Source of the DNA: CANJBX01 sp035556735
Lineage (GTDB): Bacteria > Pseudomonadota > Alphaproteobacteria > Rhizobiales > Xanthobacteraceae
Direction: 5' to 3'
DNA: 64,000 bases
Assembly: GCA_035556735.1 (NCBI GenBank)
Contig: DATMFF010000008.1
Span: forward strand, 186,001 to 250,000
Shown: one piece after another, positions 18,823-28,722 of the stretch
Layout of the letters: every line of letters starts with the position of its first letter
Numbering within the stretch: position 1 is the first letter of the stretch
Notes under the pieces: model-generated
What the model was told of the DNA's origin: nothing
The model's database searches: none
Seen by the model: the letters and a program-made list of their open reading frames with translations, nothing else
Translations under genes and position numbers: made by a program

Positions 18823-18850
18823 CTTGCGGCCGCACCCCGCCCCCCTATAT
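18823..18850 (+). promoter_or_regulatory. Candidate RpoH (heat-shock) promoter of dnaK
   Basis: CTTGCGG at 18823-18829 and CCCCTATAT at 18842-18850 fit the alphaproteobacterial sigma-32 pattern well, with a 12-13 base spacer. Transcription would begin near 18857, leaving a leader of about 135 bases before the dnaK ATG. No CIRCE inverted repeat is present in the leader, so RpoH rather than HrcA is the likely main control. Confidence 0.6.
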
Positions 18851-18991
18851 GTGCCAATGCGCCGCAGGCTGCGGCGTGAAAGCCAACTCCAAGGGGGTCG
18901 GAGCGTCGCAACTGGTTGAAAAAAACCAGCCCGCGGTCGACCGGGCGCTGAAAAGGCCCACGCCGACCTGCCGCCAAAGAGAGGACATATC

Positions 18992-20908
<1,917 letters not shown>

Positions 20909-20926
20909 GCGCCGCGGAGACACACC

Positions 20927-21052
20927 ATGGCCCTCACCCAGCGAGACGCAGTTGTCGCGCTCGATGGAGTGAGGGCCAAATTTTGTAACTTGCTGTTGGG
21001 TGGTCCCGTCCGGCAGATTTGCCGGGGACGGACGCCGGGGCGGGCAAGCTGA
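20927..21052 (+). CDS. Possible 41-residue leader peptide between dnaK and dnaJ
   Basis: An ATG at 20927, six bases after CGGAG, opens a 41-codon frame (MALTQRDAVVALDGVRAKFC ...) that stops at a TGA sharing one base with the dnaJ ATG (TGATG). Its first 17 codons coincide with a stem-loop. It is too short to recognise and may be chance, but the ribosome-binding site and the exact coupling to dnaJ would let ribosomes reach the dnaJ start through a structured spacer that otherwise lacks a good ribosome-binding site. Confidence 0.3.
   Translation: MALTQRDAVVALDGVRAKFCNLLLGGPVRQICRGRTPGRAS
20929..21031 (+). terminator. Two stem-loops in the dnaK-dnaJ spacer
   Basis: The first has arms GGCCCTCAC (20929-20937) and GTGAGGGCC (20969-20977) followed by AAATTTT, like an attenuating terminator. 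The second is a compact hairpin, CCGTCCGGCA (21006-21015) against TGCC plus GGACGG (21020-21031). Together they could reduce read-through into dnaJ, giving less DnaJ than DnaK, or act as an mRNA-processing site. Confidence 0.45.
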
Positions 21053-22191
21053 TGAGCAAACGCTGCTATTACGAGACGCTGGAAGTGGAGCGCGGCGCCG
21101 ACGATGCGCAGCTCAAGTCGGCGTTCCGCAAGCTCGCGATGAAGTGGCATCCGGACCGCAATCCGGGCGACAAGGACTGCGAGCACAGGTTCAAGGAGAT
21201 CAACGAGGCCTACGACATCCTCAAGGATCCCGACAAGCGCGCCGCCTATGACCGCTTCGGTCACGCCGCCTTCGAGCACGGCAACGGCGCGAGCGCGGGC
21301 GGCTTCGGCTTCGGCGGCGACTTCGCCTCCACCTTCGCGGACATCTTCGACGATTTCTTCGGCATGGGCGGCGGCCGGCGCGGCCGCGGCGGGCGCGAGC
21401 GCGGCGCCGACCTGCGCTACAACATGGAGATCACTCTCGACGAGGCTTTCCACGGCAAGGCTGCGCAGATCAGCCTGCCGACGTCGGTGATCTGCGAAGC
21501 CTGCTCCGGATCGGGCGCCAAGGCCGGCACCAAGGCCAAGGCCTGCGCCACCTGCGGCGGCATGGGCAAGGTGCGCGCGACCCAGGGCTTCTTCACCATC
21601 GAGCGGACCTGTCCGGGCTGCCATGGCCGCGGCCAGGTGATCGAGAACCCGTGCCCGTCATGCGCGGGCAGCGGCCGCGTCACGCGCGAGCGCACGCTCT
21701 CGGTGAACATCCCCGCGGGCGTCGAGGACGGCACGCGCATCCGTCTCGCGGGCGAGGGCGAGGCCGGCGCGCGCGGCGGGCCCTCGGGCGATCTTTACAT
21801 CTTCCTGTCGCTCGCCAGCCACGCGTTCTTCCAGCGCGACGGCGCCGACCTCTACTGCCGCGTGCCGGTATCGATGGTGACGGCGGCGCTCGGCGGCGAG
21901 TTCGAAGTGCCGACGATTGACGGCGGCAACAGCAAGATCAAGGTGCCGGCCGGCACCCAGTCGGGCACGAGCTTCCGCGTCGCCGGCAAGGGCATGCCGG
22001 TGCTCCGGTCCAAGCAGGTCGGTGACATGTACGTGCAGGTTGTCGTCGAGACGCCGCAGAAGCTGACCAAGCGCCAGCGCGAGCTGCTGATGGAGTTCGA
22101 GCAGCTCTCCTCCCATGACACGCAGCCGGAAGCGGTCGGATTCTTTGGTAAGGTCAAGGACTTTTTCGGCAGCCGCGCCAGCTCGGCATGA
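21052..22191 (+). CDS. dnaJ: Molecular chaperone DnaJ (Hsp40)
   Basis: From the ATG at 21052 the protein has 379 residues: a J domain with the HPD motif at 33-35 (KWHPDRNPGD), a Gly/Phe-rich linker (GGFGFGGDF), and four CxxCxGxG zinc repeats (CEACSGSG, CATCGGMG, CPGCHGRG, CPSCAGSG), then the two C-terminal substrate-binding domains. It stimulates DnaK ATPase and delivers clients. An upstream in-frame start at 21019 would add 11 non-conserved residues. It is the second gene of dnaK-dnaJ-pmtA. Confidence 0.98.
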   Translation: MSKRCYYETLEVERGADDAQLKSAFRKLAMKWHPDRNPGDKDCEHRFKEINEAYDILKDPDKRAAYDRFGHAAFEHGNGASAGGFGFGGDFASTFADIFDDFFGMGGGRRGRGGRERGADLRYNMEITLDEAFHGKAAQISLPTSVICEACSGSGAKAGTKAKACATCGGMGKVRATQGFFTIERTCPGCHGRGQVIENPCPSCAGSGRVTRERTLSVNIPAGVEDGTRIRLAGEGEAGARGGPSGDLYIFLSLASHAFFQRDGADLYCRVPVSMVTAALGGEFEVPTIDGGNSKIKVPAGTQSGTSFRVAGKGMPVLRSKQVGDMYVQVVVETPQKLTKRQRELLMEFEQLSSHDTQPEAVGFFGKVKDFFGSRASSA

Positions 22192-22237
22192 GCAGCGGTA
22201 GTCTGTCGAGTTCGTGCGGAGGGATAAGGACTTAGAC

Positions 22238-22267
22238 GTGGCGCTTCGGTTGTTGCCCAGGCGCCAC
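22238..22267. terminator. Stem-loop after dnaJ
   Basis: Arms GTGGCGC (22238-22244) and GCGCCAC (22261-22267) enclose 16 bases in the dnaJ-pmtA spacer. No T-run follows, so termination is uncertain; it could also stabilise the dnaJ message. Confidence 0.35.
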
Positions 22268-22330
22268 TTGACCCCCGACCCGCCGGCATTTACCGGTTTG
22301 ATGTACAGCGTCACATGATTGTCATCCGCA

Positions 22331-23074
22331 ATGGCCCTGCCGGCGTTCCAGCACATCGAGAAGCACATCGGTAAGCAGATTCGTCTCTTCGAGCGCAAGA
22401 AGGGCGCTCTGGAGCGCAAGCTCGAGCAGCATTTCCGTCTCCTGGAAATCAAGAAGGAAGCGTTCGAGCAGAACATCGGACGCCGCGTGCGCGCGTTCGA
22501 AAAGAAGCGCGGCATCTGCATCGACGACGAGTTGCGATTCATCCGCACCTGGTTCGAGAAGCCGCTGTCGGTCGGCGCGGTGACGCCATCCGGGCGGGTG
22601 CTGGCGCGTACCATGGCACGTTATGTCGATCCCGCCTCCGACGGGCCGATCGTCGAGCTCGGGCCCGGCACCGGCCCCGTGACCGACGCGCTGATCAAGA
22701 ACGGCGTCGATCCGGCGCGCCTCGTGCTGGTGGAATACGATCCGGCCTTCTGCCGCCTGCTGCAGGAGCGCTATCCAACCGCCACCGTGGTGCAGGGCGA
22801 CGCCTACAGCCTGCGTCAGCTCCTCTCGGGACTGGGAAAGCCGGCGGCGGCGATCGTGTCCGGCCTGCCGCTCATGACCAAGCCCCTGCGCACCCGCTTG
22901 CGGCTGATCAACGAGGCGCTCAACCTGCTCAAGCCAGGCGCGCCTTTCGTGCAATTCACCTACGCGGTGGTCTCGCCGATCCCGACGCGGCTCGCCGGCG
23001 TGCGCGCCGAACGCTCCGAGCCGGTGTGGCTCAACGTGCCGCCGGCGCGCGTGTGGGTCTATCGCAAGGCGTAG
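22331..23074 (+). CDS. pmtA: PmtA-type phospholipid N-methyltransferase
   Basis: The ATG at 22331 gives 247 residues beginning MALPAFQHIEKHIGKQIRLF. The first 60 residues form a charged helical segment (Lys/Arg/Glu with heptad-like spacing) that may bind membrane. The methyltransferase core has FIRTWFEKPLSVGAVTPSGR, the SAM-binding motif IVELGPGTGPVTDALI and the later SGLPLMTKPLRTRLRLI. PmtA enzymes methylate phosphatidylethanolamine stepwise to phosphatidylcholine. The dnaJ-pmtA-pyrF-dapB-gpmA neighbourhood, which I recall from rhizobia, supports the name. The ribosome-binding site is weak. Confidence 0.82.
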   Translation: MALPAFQHIEKHIGKQIRLFERKKGALERKLEQHFRLLEIKKEAFEQNIGRRVRAFEKKRGICIDDELRFIRTWFEKPLSVGAVTPSGRVLARTMARYVDPASDGPIVELGPGTGPVTDALIKNGVDPARLVLVEYDPAFCRLLQERYPTATVVQGDAYSLRQLLSGLGKPAAAIVSGLPLMTKPLRTRLRLINEALNLLKPGAPFVQFTYAVVSPIPTRLAGVRAERSEPVWLNVPPARVWVYRKA

Positions 23075-23138
23075 GCGCTCGCGCGGCGCGACGGCGGTGC
23101 GTGCCGCGCTCGATCCGGCGCGCATGGAGGATCTGTCA

Positions 23139-23834
23139 GTGGACACGTCACGCGAGCGCCTGATCGTCGCGCTCGACCTGCCCTCGGTGGTCGCCGCCGA
23201 GGCGATGGTGGAGCGGCTCGGTGATGCCGTCACCTTCTACAAGATTGGCTACCAGCTCGCCTTCGCGGGCGGGCTGCCGCTCGCGGAAGATCTCGTGCGC
23301 CAAGGCAAGCGCGTGTTCCTCGATCTCAAGCTGCACGACATCGGCAACACCGTGGCGCGCGGCGTCGAGAGCGTCGCGAAGCTCGGCGCCACCTTCCTCA
23401 CGGTGCATGCCTATCCGCAGACCATGCATGCGGCGGTCGATGCGCGCGGCGACTCGGGCCTGCGCATCCTCGCCGTCACCGTTCTCACCTCGTATGACGA
23501 CGCCGACCTCGCGGCGGCGGGCTACGACTTCACGGTGAAGGAGCTGGTGGCCGAACGTGCCGCGCAGGCGCGCGACATCGGCGTCGACGGACTCGTCTGC
23601 TCGGCCGAGGAGGCGGAGGCGCTCCGCCCGAAGGTCGGCCCGCTGGTGCTGGTCACGCCGGGAATCCGCCCGGCCGGCGCCGACACCGGCGACCAGAAAC
23701 GGGTGATGACGCCGGCCAAGGCGATCGCCGCCGGCGCGGACTATCTCGTGGTGGGGCGGCCGATCCTGGCCGCCGGCGATCCCAAGGCGGCCGCGGAGGC
23801 GATCGTCGCCGAGATCGCGGCGGCGCAGCGCTAG
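23139..23834 (+). CDS. pyrF: Orotidine-5'-phosphate decarboxylase
   Basis: The GTG at 23139 lies eight bases after GGAGG and gives 231 residues (VDTSRERLIVALDLPS); an ATG at 23124 has the GGAGG inside its own second codons and is less likely. The catalytic motif FLDLKLHDIGNTVARG carries the Asp-Lys-Asp triad, and VLVTPGIRPAGADTGDQKRV binds the phosphate. It makes UMP from OMP in pyrimidine synthesis. It follows pmtA by 64 bases on the same strand. Confidence 0.95.
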   Translation: MDTSRERLIVALDLPSVVAAEAMVERLGDAVTFYKIGYQLAFAGGLPLAEDLVRQGKRVFLDLKLHDIGNTVARGVESVAKLGATFLTVHAYPQTMHAAVDARGDSGLRILAVTVLTSYDDADLAAAGYDFTVKELVAERAAQARDIGVDGLVCSAEEAEALRPKVGPLVLVTPGIRPAGADTGDQKRVMTPAKAIAAGADYLVVGRPILAAGDPKAAAEAIVAEIAAAQR

Positions 23835-23953
23835 GGTCGGGGCTCCCGCGATCCGCTTCGTCCGCGCCGCGCAAGCGCATTTCTGAACCGAACAGGGGCT
23901 ACAATCGGCGCCGCGGGATGCTAAACCCCGGGCGTCTTTTGGAGAAGCAAGCC

Positions 23954-24760
23954 ATGTCGGACATGCGGCTGATCGTGGTTGGCGCGGGCGGCCGCATGGG
24001 CCGCACGCTCATCAAGGCGATCGCGGACGCGCCCGGCCTGGCGCTGGCCGGCGCGGTCGAGAATGCCGGCTCGAAGCTCCTGGGCGAGGACGCGGGCGTC
24101 CTCGCCGGACTCACCCCCAACGGGATCAAGCTCACCACCGACGTCGCCCCGCTTGCGGCGGTCGCCGACGGGGTGATCGACTTCACGGTGCCGGAGGCGA
24201 GCGTCGCGCTCGCCGCGCTGTGCGCCAAGCACAAGCTGGTGCACGTCATCGGCACCACCGGCACCAGCGCGCAAGACGACGCGAAGATCGCGGAAGCGGC
24301 GAAGTCCACCGCGATCGTGAAGTCGGGCAACATGAGCATGGGCGTCAACCTGCTCGCCGCGCTGGTCAAACGCGTGGCGCAGACGCTCGATCAGGATTTC
24401 GACATCGAGATCGTCGAGATGCACCACAACAAGAAGGTCGACGCGCCTTCGGGCACCGCGCTGCTGCTCGGGCGCGCCGCCGCGGAAGGGCGCAACATCG
24501 ACCTCGCCGCGCGCTCGGTGCGCGCGCGCGACGGCGTCACCGGCGCGCGCAAGGCGGGCGACATCGGCTTCGCGGCGCTGCGCGGCGGCACCGTCGTCGG
24601 CGACCACACCGTGATCTTCGCCGGGCCGGCCGAGCGCATCGAGCTTGCGCACAAGGCCGAGGACCGCATGATCTTCGCGCGCGGCGCGCTCAAGGCCGCG
24701 CTGTGGGCGCGCGGGCGTGCGCCCGGGCTCTACTCCATGGCCGACGTGCTCGGCCTGTAA
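23954..24760 (+). CDS. dapB: 4-hydroxy-tetrahydrodipicolinate reductase
   Basis: From the ATG at 23954, preceded by TTGGAGAAG, the product has 268 residues. It shows the nucleotide-binding motif VVGAGGRMGRTLIKAI and the catalytic signature EIVEMHHNKKVDAPSGTALL, both diagnostic of DapB. It reduces the cyclic intermediate of the lysine/diaminopimelate pathway with NAD(P)H, feeding peptidoglycan and lysine synthesis. gpmA follows 17 bases downstream, so they are probably co-transcribed. Confidence 0.97.
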   Translation: MSDMRLIVVGAGGRMGRTLIKAIADAPGLALAGAVENAGSKLLGEDAGVLAGLTPNGIKLTTDVAPLAAVADGVIDFTVPEASVALAALCAKHKLVHVIGTTGTSAQDDAKIAEAAKSTAIVKSGNMSMGVNLLAALVKRVAQTLDQDFDIEIVEMHHNKKVDAPSGTALLLGRAAAEGRNIDLAARSVRARDGVTGARKAGDIGFAALRGGTVVGDHTVIFAGPAERIELAHKAEDRMIFARGALKAALWARGRAPGLYSMADVLGL

Positions 24761-24777
24761 CCAGTGGGAAGCATGCC

Positions 24778-25401
24778 ATGAGTGACCGTCTTCTCGTGCT
24801 CGTCCGTCACGGCCAGAGCGAGTGGAACCTGCAGAACCTGTTCACCGGCTGGCGCGACGTCGACCTCACCGAGAAGGGCGTCGCCGAGGCGCGCGCGGCC
24901 GGGCGTAAGCTCAAGGGGCTCGGGCTGTCGTTCGACGTCGCCTTCACGTCCGACCTCAAGCGTGCGCAGAACACGCTCAGGCTGATCCAGGAGGAGATGG
25001 GCCAGACCAACCTGCCGGTGTTCAAGTCCGTCGCGCTCAATGAGCGCGACTACGGCGACCTGTCGGGTCTCAACAAGGATGACGCGCGCAAGAAGTGGGG
25101 CGAGGAGCAGGTGCACATCTGGCGCCGCTCCTACGACGTGGCGCCGCCCGGCGGCGAGAGCCTCAAGGATACGCTGGCGCGCACGCTGCCTTATTACGTC
25201 ACCGAGATCCTGCCGCGCGTGCTGCGCGGCGAGCGCGTGCTGGTGGCGGCGCACGGCAACTCGCTGCGCGCCCTGGTGATGGTGCTCGACCGTCTCACGC
25301 CGGAGGGCATCGTCAAGCGCGAGCTCGCCACCGGCGTGCCGCTGGTCTATCGGCTCAATGCGGACTCGACCGTGGCCGAGCGCCAGGAGATGGCGGCGTA
25401 G
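24778..25401 (+). CDS. gpmA: 2,3-bisphosphoglycerate-dependent phosphoglycerate mutase
   Basis: The 207-residue protein begins MSDRLLVLVRHGQSEWNLQN; the phosphorylated His is residue 11. NLFTGWRDVDLTEKG, NERDYGDLSGLNKDDARKKW and LVAAHGNSLRALVMVLDRL complete the signature. It interconverts 3- and 2-phosphoglycerate in glycolysis. The length is that of the short alphaproteobacterial form, below the 250 residues of E. coli GpmA. It is the last gene of the dnaK-gpmA run and converges on the Ada-like gene one base away. Confidence 0.96.
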   Translation: MSDRLLVLVRHGQSEWNLQNLFTGWRDVDLTEKGVAEARAAGRKLKGLGLSFDVAFTSDLKRAQNTLRLIQEEMGQTNLPVFKSVALNERDYGDLSGLNKDDARKKWGEEQVHIWRRSYDVAPPGGESLKDTLARTLPYYVTEILPRVLRGERVLVAAHGNSLRALVMVLDRLTPEGIVKRELATGVPLVYRLNADSTVAERQEMAA

Positions 25402-25402
25402 C

Positions 25403-26296
25403 TTACGCCGCGGCGGTGCGGCCGGCCTCCCAGCCCAGGATCGCGCGCTTGCGCGTCAGGCCCCAGTGATAGCCCGTGATGTCGCCGCTCTTGCCCAGCA
25501 CGCGATGGCATGGGACGACGAACGAGATCGGGTTCTTGCCGACGGCGGCGCCGACCGCGCGCGAGGCCTTGGGATTGCCGAGCCGGCGCGCGATGTCCGA
25601 GTAGGTCGAGGCGCGGCCCATGGGAATGGCGAGCAGCGTCTCCCAGACGCGCACCTCGAAGTCGGTGCCGATCATGACGACGCGCAGCGGCTGGTCGGCG
25701 CGCCACAGCGACGGCTCGAAGATGCGGCGCGCGACTTCGGCGGTGCCCGCGATGTCCTCGACATAGGTCGCCCGCGGCCAGCGCTGCTGCATGTCGGCGA
25801 GCGCCGCCGGCTCGTCGCCCATGTCGGCGAAGGCGAGGCCGGCGAGGCCGCGCTCGGTGGTCACCACGAGCGCGATGCCGAATGGCGAGGGATGGAAGCC
25901 GTAGTGCATGGTCAGGCCTTCGCCGCCCTTCTTCCATTCGCCCGGCGACATGGCCTCGTGCGCGACGAAGAGATCGTGCAGCCGCCCGGGGCCCGACAGG
26001 CCCACCTCGTAGGCGGCATCGAGCACGCTCGCCGATTCGCGCAGCAAGGTGCGGGCGTGGTCGATGGTCAGCGCCTGCAGGAACGCCATCGGCGTGAGCC
26101 CGGCCCAGCGACGGAACAGGTGATGCAGTTCGTCGGGGGTGGTGCCGGCGGCATGGGCGATGGCCTCGACCTCGGGCTGGGCGCGCCAGTGCTCGGAGAT
26201 GTAGGCGATGGCGGCGCGCACGACCTCGTAGTCGGCGCAGGGGTCGGCCTCGGCTGGCAGCGAAATTCGATCGGGTGAAAGCATGGCGCTCTCCAT
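25403..26296 (-). CDS. Ada-like AraC regulator fused to O6-alkylguanine alkyltransferase
   Basis: In 297 residues there are two modules: an AraC-type DNA-binding half (residues 25-125; GTTPDELHHLFRRWAGLTPM, LDAAYEVGLSGPGRLHDLFV) and a methylated-DNA methyltransferase domain (residues 130-290) with the active-site motif FVVPCHRVLGKSG and TYSDIARRLGNPKASRAVGA. It transfers alkyl groups from O6-alkylguanine to its own Cys. The N-terminal zinc domain of E. coli Ada, which senses methylphosphotriesters, is absent, so autoregulation by that route is not expected. ATGs at 26296 and 26284 both have ribosome-binding sites. Confidence 0.9.
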   Translation of the reverse strand: MESAMLSPDRISLPAEADPCADYEVVRAAIAYISEHWRAQPEVEAIAHAAGTTPDELHHLFRRWAGLTPMAFLQALTIDHARTLLRESASVLDAAYEVGLSGPGRLHDLFVAHEAMSPGEWKKGGEGLTMHYGFHPSPFGIALVVTTERGLAGLAFADMGDEPAALADMQQRWPRATYVEDIAGTAEVARRIFEPSLWRADQPLRVVMIGTDFEVRVWETLLAIPMGRASTYSDIARRLGNPKASRAVGAAVGKNPISFVVPCHRVLGKSGDITGYHWGLTRKRAILGWEAGRTAAA

Positions 26297-26383
26297 TGTC
26301 TTTCACCTCACCTATTGCCGGTGGCGGGCCGTCTCCACCCGGTTTCTGGCCATTCTATCTGCAAACGGGGGGTGAGGTGCGGC

Positions 26384-26896
26384 TCACGTGAGGGCCGCCC
26401 GCGTGGGGCCACGCTTGGCCTCGCCGATGGCGGCGGCGAGGGCGTCGGCGAAACTCTCCTTCTCCTGCGGCCCGAGGAACGCCGCGATCGGCAGCTTGCG
26501 GCCGTGGGAGACCAGGAACAGGCGCTCGATGCCGAATTCCTCGTGGACCTCGCGGTCGAGCTTCACCCACACCGGGTTGAGGGTCCATTCCGAGACCTGG
26601 CCGCGGTGGCTGACCTTGCGCACCCGCAATTCGCTGGGTGTGACCCAGACCTGCTCGTAAGCGGTGGCGGCGCGGTAATTGGCGCGGAACGCGAAGTAGA
26701 TCAGCGCCGCGTCGAGCCCGAAAAACCCGAAGATCGGCCATGCCCCCATCAGCAGGAAGGCAAATCCGGCGATGAAGCTGACCACGCCCACCGCGATCAT
26801 CACGATCAGGAAGCCCGAGGCGCTGAGCGAGCGGTGCGGCGTCAGCACCGCCGAGAACAGTGTGGGCTCTTGGGTATGGTCGTTGCCTGGGGTCAT
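26384..26896 (-). CDS. DUF2244 membrane protein
   Basis: The 170-residue protein has two adjacent membrane helices (SASGFLIVMIAVGVVSFIAG, LMGAWPIFGFFGLDAALIYF) followed by a soluble domain containing YEQVWVTPSELRVRKVSHRG and WTLNPVWVKLDREVHEEFGI. This arrangement is that of DUF2244, a family of unknown function common in alphaproteobacteria. The start is 22 bases from that of nth on the other strand, so the promoters overlap. Confidence 0.85.
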   Translation of the reverse strand: MTPGNDHTQEPTLFSAVLTPHRSLSASGFLIVMIAVGVVSFIAGFAFLLMGAWPIFGFFGLDAALIYFAFRANYRAATAYEQVWVTPSELRVRKVSHRGQVSEWTLNPVWVKLDREVHEEFGIERLFLVSHGRKLPIAAFLGPQEKESFADALAAAIGEAKRGPTRAALT

Positions 26897-26918
26897 CGGC
26901 TTTCACTATACGAAGATC

Positions 26919-27854
26919 ATGGCGCGGCAGGCGATCCCGAAGCGGACATCGGTCACGGCGACCCGGCCGGCCAAGGCGCGCACGGGCGCCAAAAGGCCGG
27001 CCAAGGAGGCGGCTCCCGCGTCCAAGAGCCGGGCGGGCAAGGGCGCCGCCGCATCGAAGCCGCGTTCCGCGTCGAAATCGCGGCCGGAACCGACGGTAAA
27101 AACGCCCCGGCCGCGCGCTGGCAAACTCAAACCGAAGCCCAAACTCAAGCTCTGGACACCGGCCGAGGTCGAGGAGGCCTTTCGCCGATTCCAGCAAGCC
27201 AACCCCGAGCCGCGCGGGGAGTTGCAGCACATCAACCCGTTCACGCTGCTCGTGGCGGTGGTCCTGTCCGCCCAGGCGACCGACGCCGGGGTCAACAAGG
27301 CGACGCCGGCGCTGTTCGCCGCCGCCGACACGCCGGAGAAAATGGTCGCGCTCGGCGAGGACAAGGTGCGCGACCTCATCAAGACCATCGGTCTCTTCCG
27401 CACCAAGGCCAGGAACGTGATCGCGCTTTCGCGCATCCTCGTGGAGGAGCACGGCGGCATGGTGCCCGCCGCGCGCGAGGCGCTGGAGGCGCTCCCCGGG
27501 GTCGGCCGCAAGACCGCCAACGTCGTGCTCAACATCGCCTTCGGCGAGAAAACCATTGCGGTCGACACGCACATCTTCCGCGTCGGCAATCGCACCGGCC
27601 TCGCGCCCGGCAAGAACCCGCTCGAGGTCGAGACCGTACTCGATCGCACCGTGCCCGACGCCTACAAGCTGCACGCGCATCACTGGCTGATCCTGCACGG
27701 ACGCTACATCTGCGTCGCGCGCAAGCCGTTGTGCGGGCGCTGCCTGATCAACGAGCTGTGCCGGTGGCCGGAGAAGGCCGCGCCGGAGTTCACGCTGGCC
27801 GAGCGCATCGCCACCAGCGCCAGCATGATGGGCAAGGGGCTCAAGGAACTGTAG
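26919..27854 (+). CDS. nth: Endonuclease III
   Basis: From the ATG at 26919 the product has 311 residues. The core (from about residue 75) has the helix-hairpin-helix LPGVGRKTANVVLNIAFGEK, the catalytic Lys in it and the Asp in AVDTHIFRVGNRTGL, and a 4Fe-4S cluster C-x6-C-x2-C-x5-C (CVARKPLCGRCLINELC). It removes oxidised pyrimidines and cuts the abasic site by beta-elimination. The first 75 residues are an unusual Lys/Arg/Ala/Pro-rich tail, absent in E. coli Nth, that could bind DNA non-specifically. It is divergent from the DUF2244 gene. Confidence 0.95.
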   Translation: MARQAIPKRTSVTATRPAKARTGAKRPAKEAAPASKSRAGKGAAASKPRSASKSRPEPTVKTPRPRAGKLKPKPKLKLWTPAEVEEAFRRFQQANPEPRGELQHINPFTLLVAVVLSAQATDAGVNKATPALFAAADTPEKMVALGEDKVRDLIKTIGLFRTKARNVIALSRILVEEHGGMVPAAREALEALPGVGRKTANVVLNIAFGEKTIAVDTHIFRVGNRTGLAPGKNPLEVETVLDRTVPDAYKLHAHHWLILHGRYICVARKPLCGRCLINELCRWPEKAAPEFTLAERIATSASMMGKGLKEL

Positions 27855-27880
27855 GCGAGCGCAGCCCAGCCTGGTCTAGC

Positions 27881-28615
27881 CTAGCGATTGGGCTCGATCA
27901 GCTCGCGGCGCGTGCCGCCCGCCACCTTCTTGTGGATGTGCACCATGAAGGCAGTGCCGAACAGCGGCGTCGCGAGATTGACGATCGGGATCGAGACGAA
28001 GGCGGCGATGAAGCAGCCGGCGGTGAACACCGTGCCGCGATGGATGCGGCGCAGGCGCTTGGCCTCCTCGACCGGATGGAAGCGCATCGCCGCCAGCTCG
28101 AAATACTCGCGCCCGAGCAGATAGGCAGTGGCGAGGAAGAAGATGATTGCGCCGAGGCCGGCGAACAGCAGGAACGGCAACGAGACCACATAGACGATGA
28201 GCGAGAGCAGCGCGATCTTGACGCCTTCGAGGCTGGCGCGCGCCAGCGGCAGCGCGTGGCCGGGCGGGTCCGCGGGATAGTGCTCGCGCTCGACGTGCTC
28301 GGCGATTTCGTCGGCGAAAAAGCTGGCGATCACGGACGTCACCGCCGGCATCAGGAAGATCGCGCCGACCAGCAGGCCGAAGCCGATGGCGAAGGCGAGG
28401 ATCCAGCCGAGCGTCACCACCGGCCAGTGCGCGAGCGGGCCGAGCGTGGTCTCGACCCATTGCCCGCCCTCGCCTGTCAGCCAGATCAGCAGCCAGTCGA
28501 GCACGATGCCGAGCACGATCAGCAGAGCGACGGCAAGGCCCACCGACTTGAGCAGCACCGACCGGAACGGCGGCGTCACCATCTGTGACAGCGCCTTGAT
28601 TGCCGCATCGATCAT
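27881..28615 (-). CDS. EI24/CysZ-like membrane protein
   Basis: The ATG at 28615, after a GGGAGG ribosome-binding site, gives 244 residues; a longer frame to 28681 is not conserved in character. Four or more hydrophobic segments are visible (GLAVALLIVLGIVLDWLLIW, LAFAIGFGLLVGAIFLMPAV, LSLIVYVVSLPFLLFAGLGA, VFTAGCFIAAFVSIPIVNLA), with YLLGREYFELAAMRF between them, typical of the EI24 family, which includes the sulfate permease CysZ. The transported substrate cannot be inferred here because no cysteine genes are nearby. It converges on nth and diverges from the amine-oxidase gene. Confidence 0.82.
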   Translation of the reverse strand: MIDAAIKALSQMVTPPFRSVLLKSVGLAVALLIVLGIVLDWLLIWLTGEGGQWVETTLGPLAHWPVVTLGWILAFAIGFGLLVGAIFLMPAVTSVIASFFADEIAEHVEREHYPADPPGHALPLARASLEGVKIALLSLIVYVVSLPFLLFAGLGAIIFFLATAYLLGREYFELAAMRFHPVEEAKRLRRIHRGTVFTAGCFIAAFVSIPIVNLATPLFGTAFMVHIHKKVAGGTRRELIEPNR

Positions 28616-28722
28616 CAGCCGACCTCCCGCGAGACGAGACCAGAGGTAATCGCGCGGACGGCCCGGCACAAGCGGCGCCATTTGCCTCGCTGGCGCCGTT
28701 CAGGCACATTGCGCGCGAGGCC

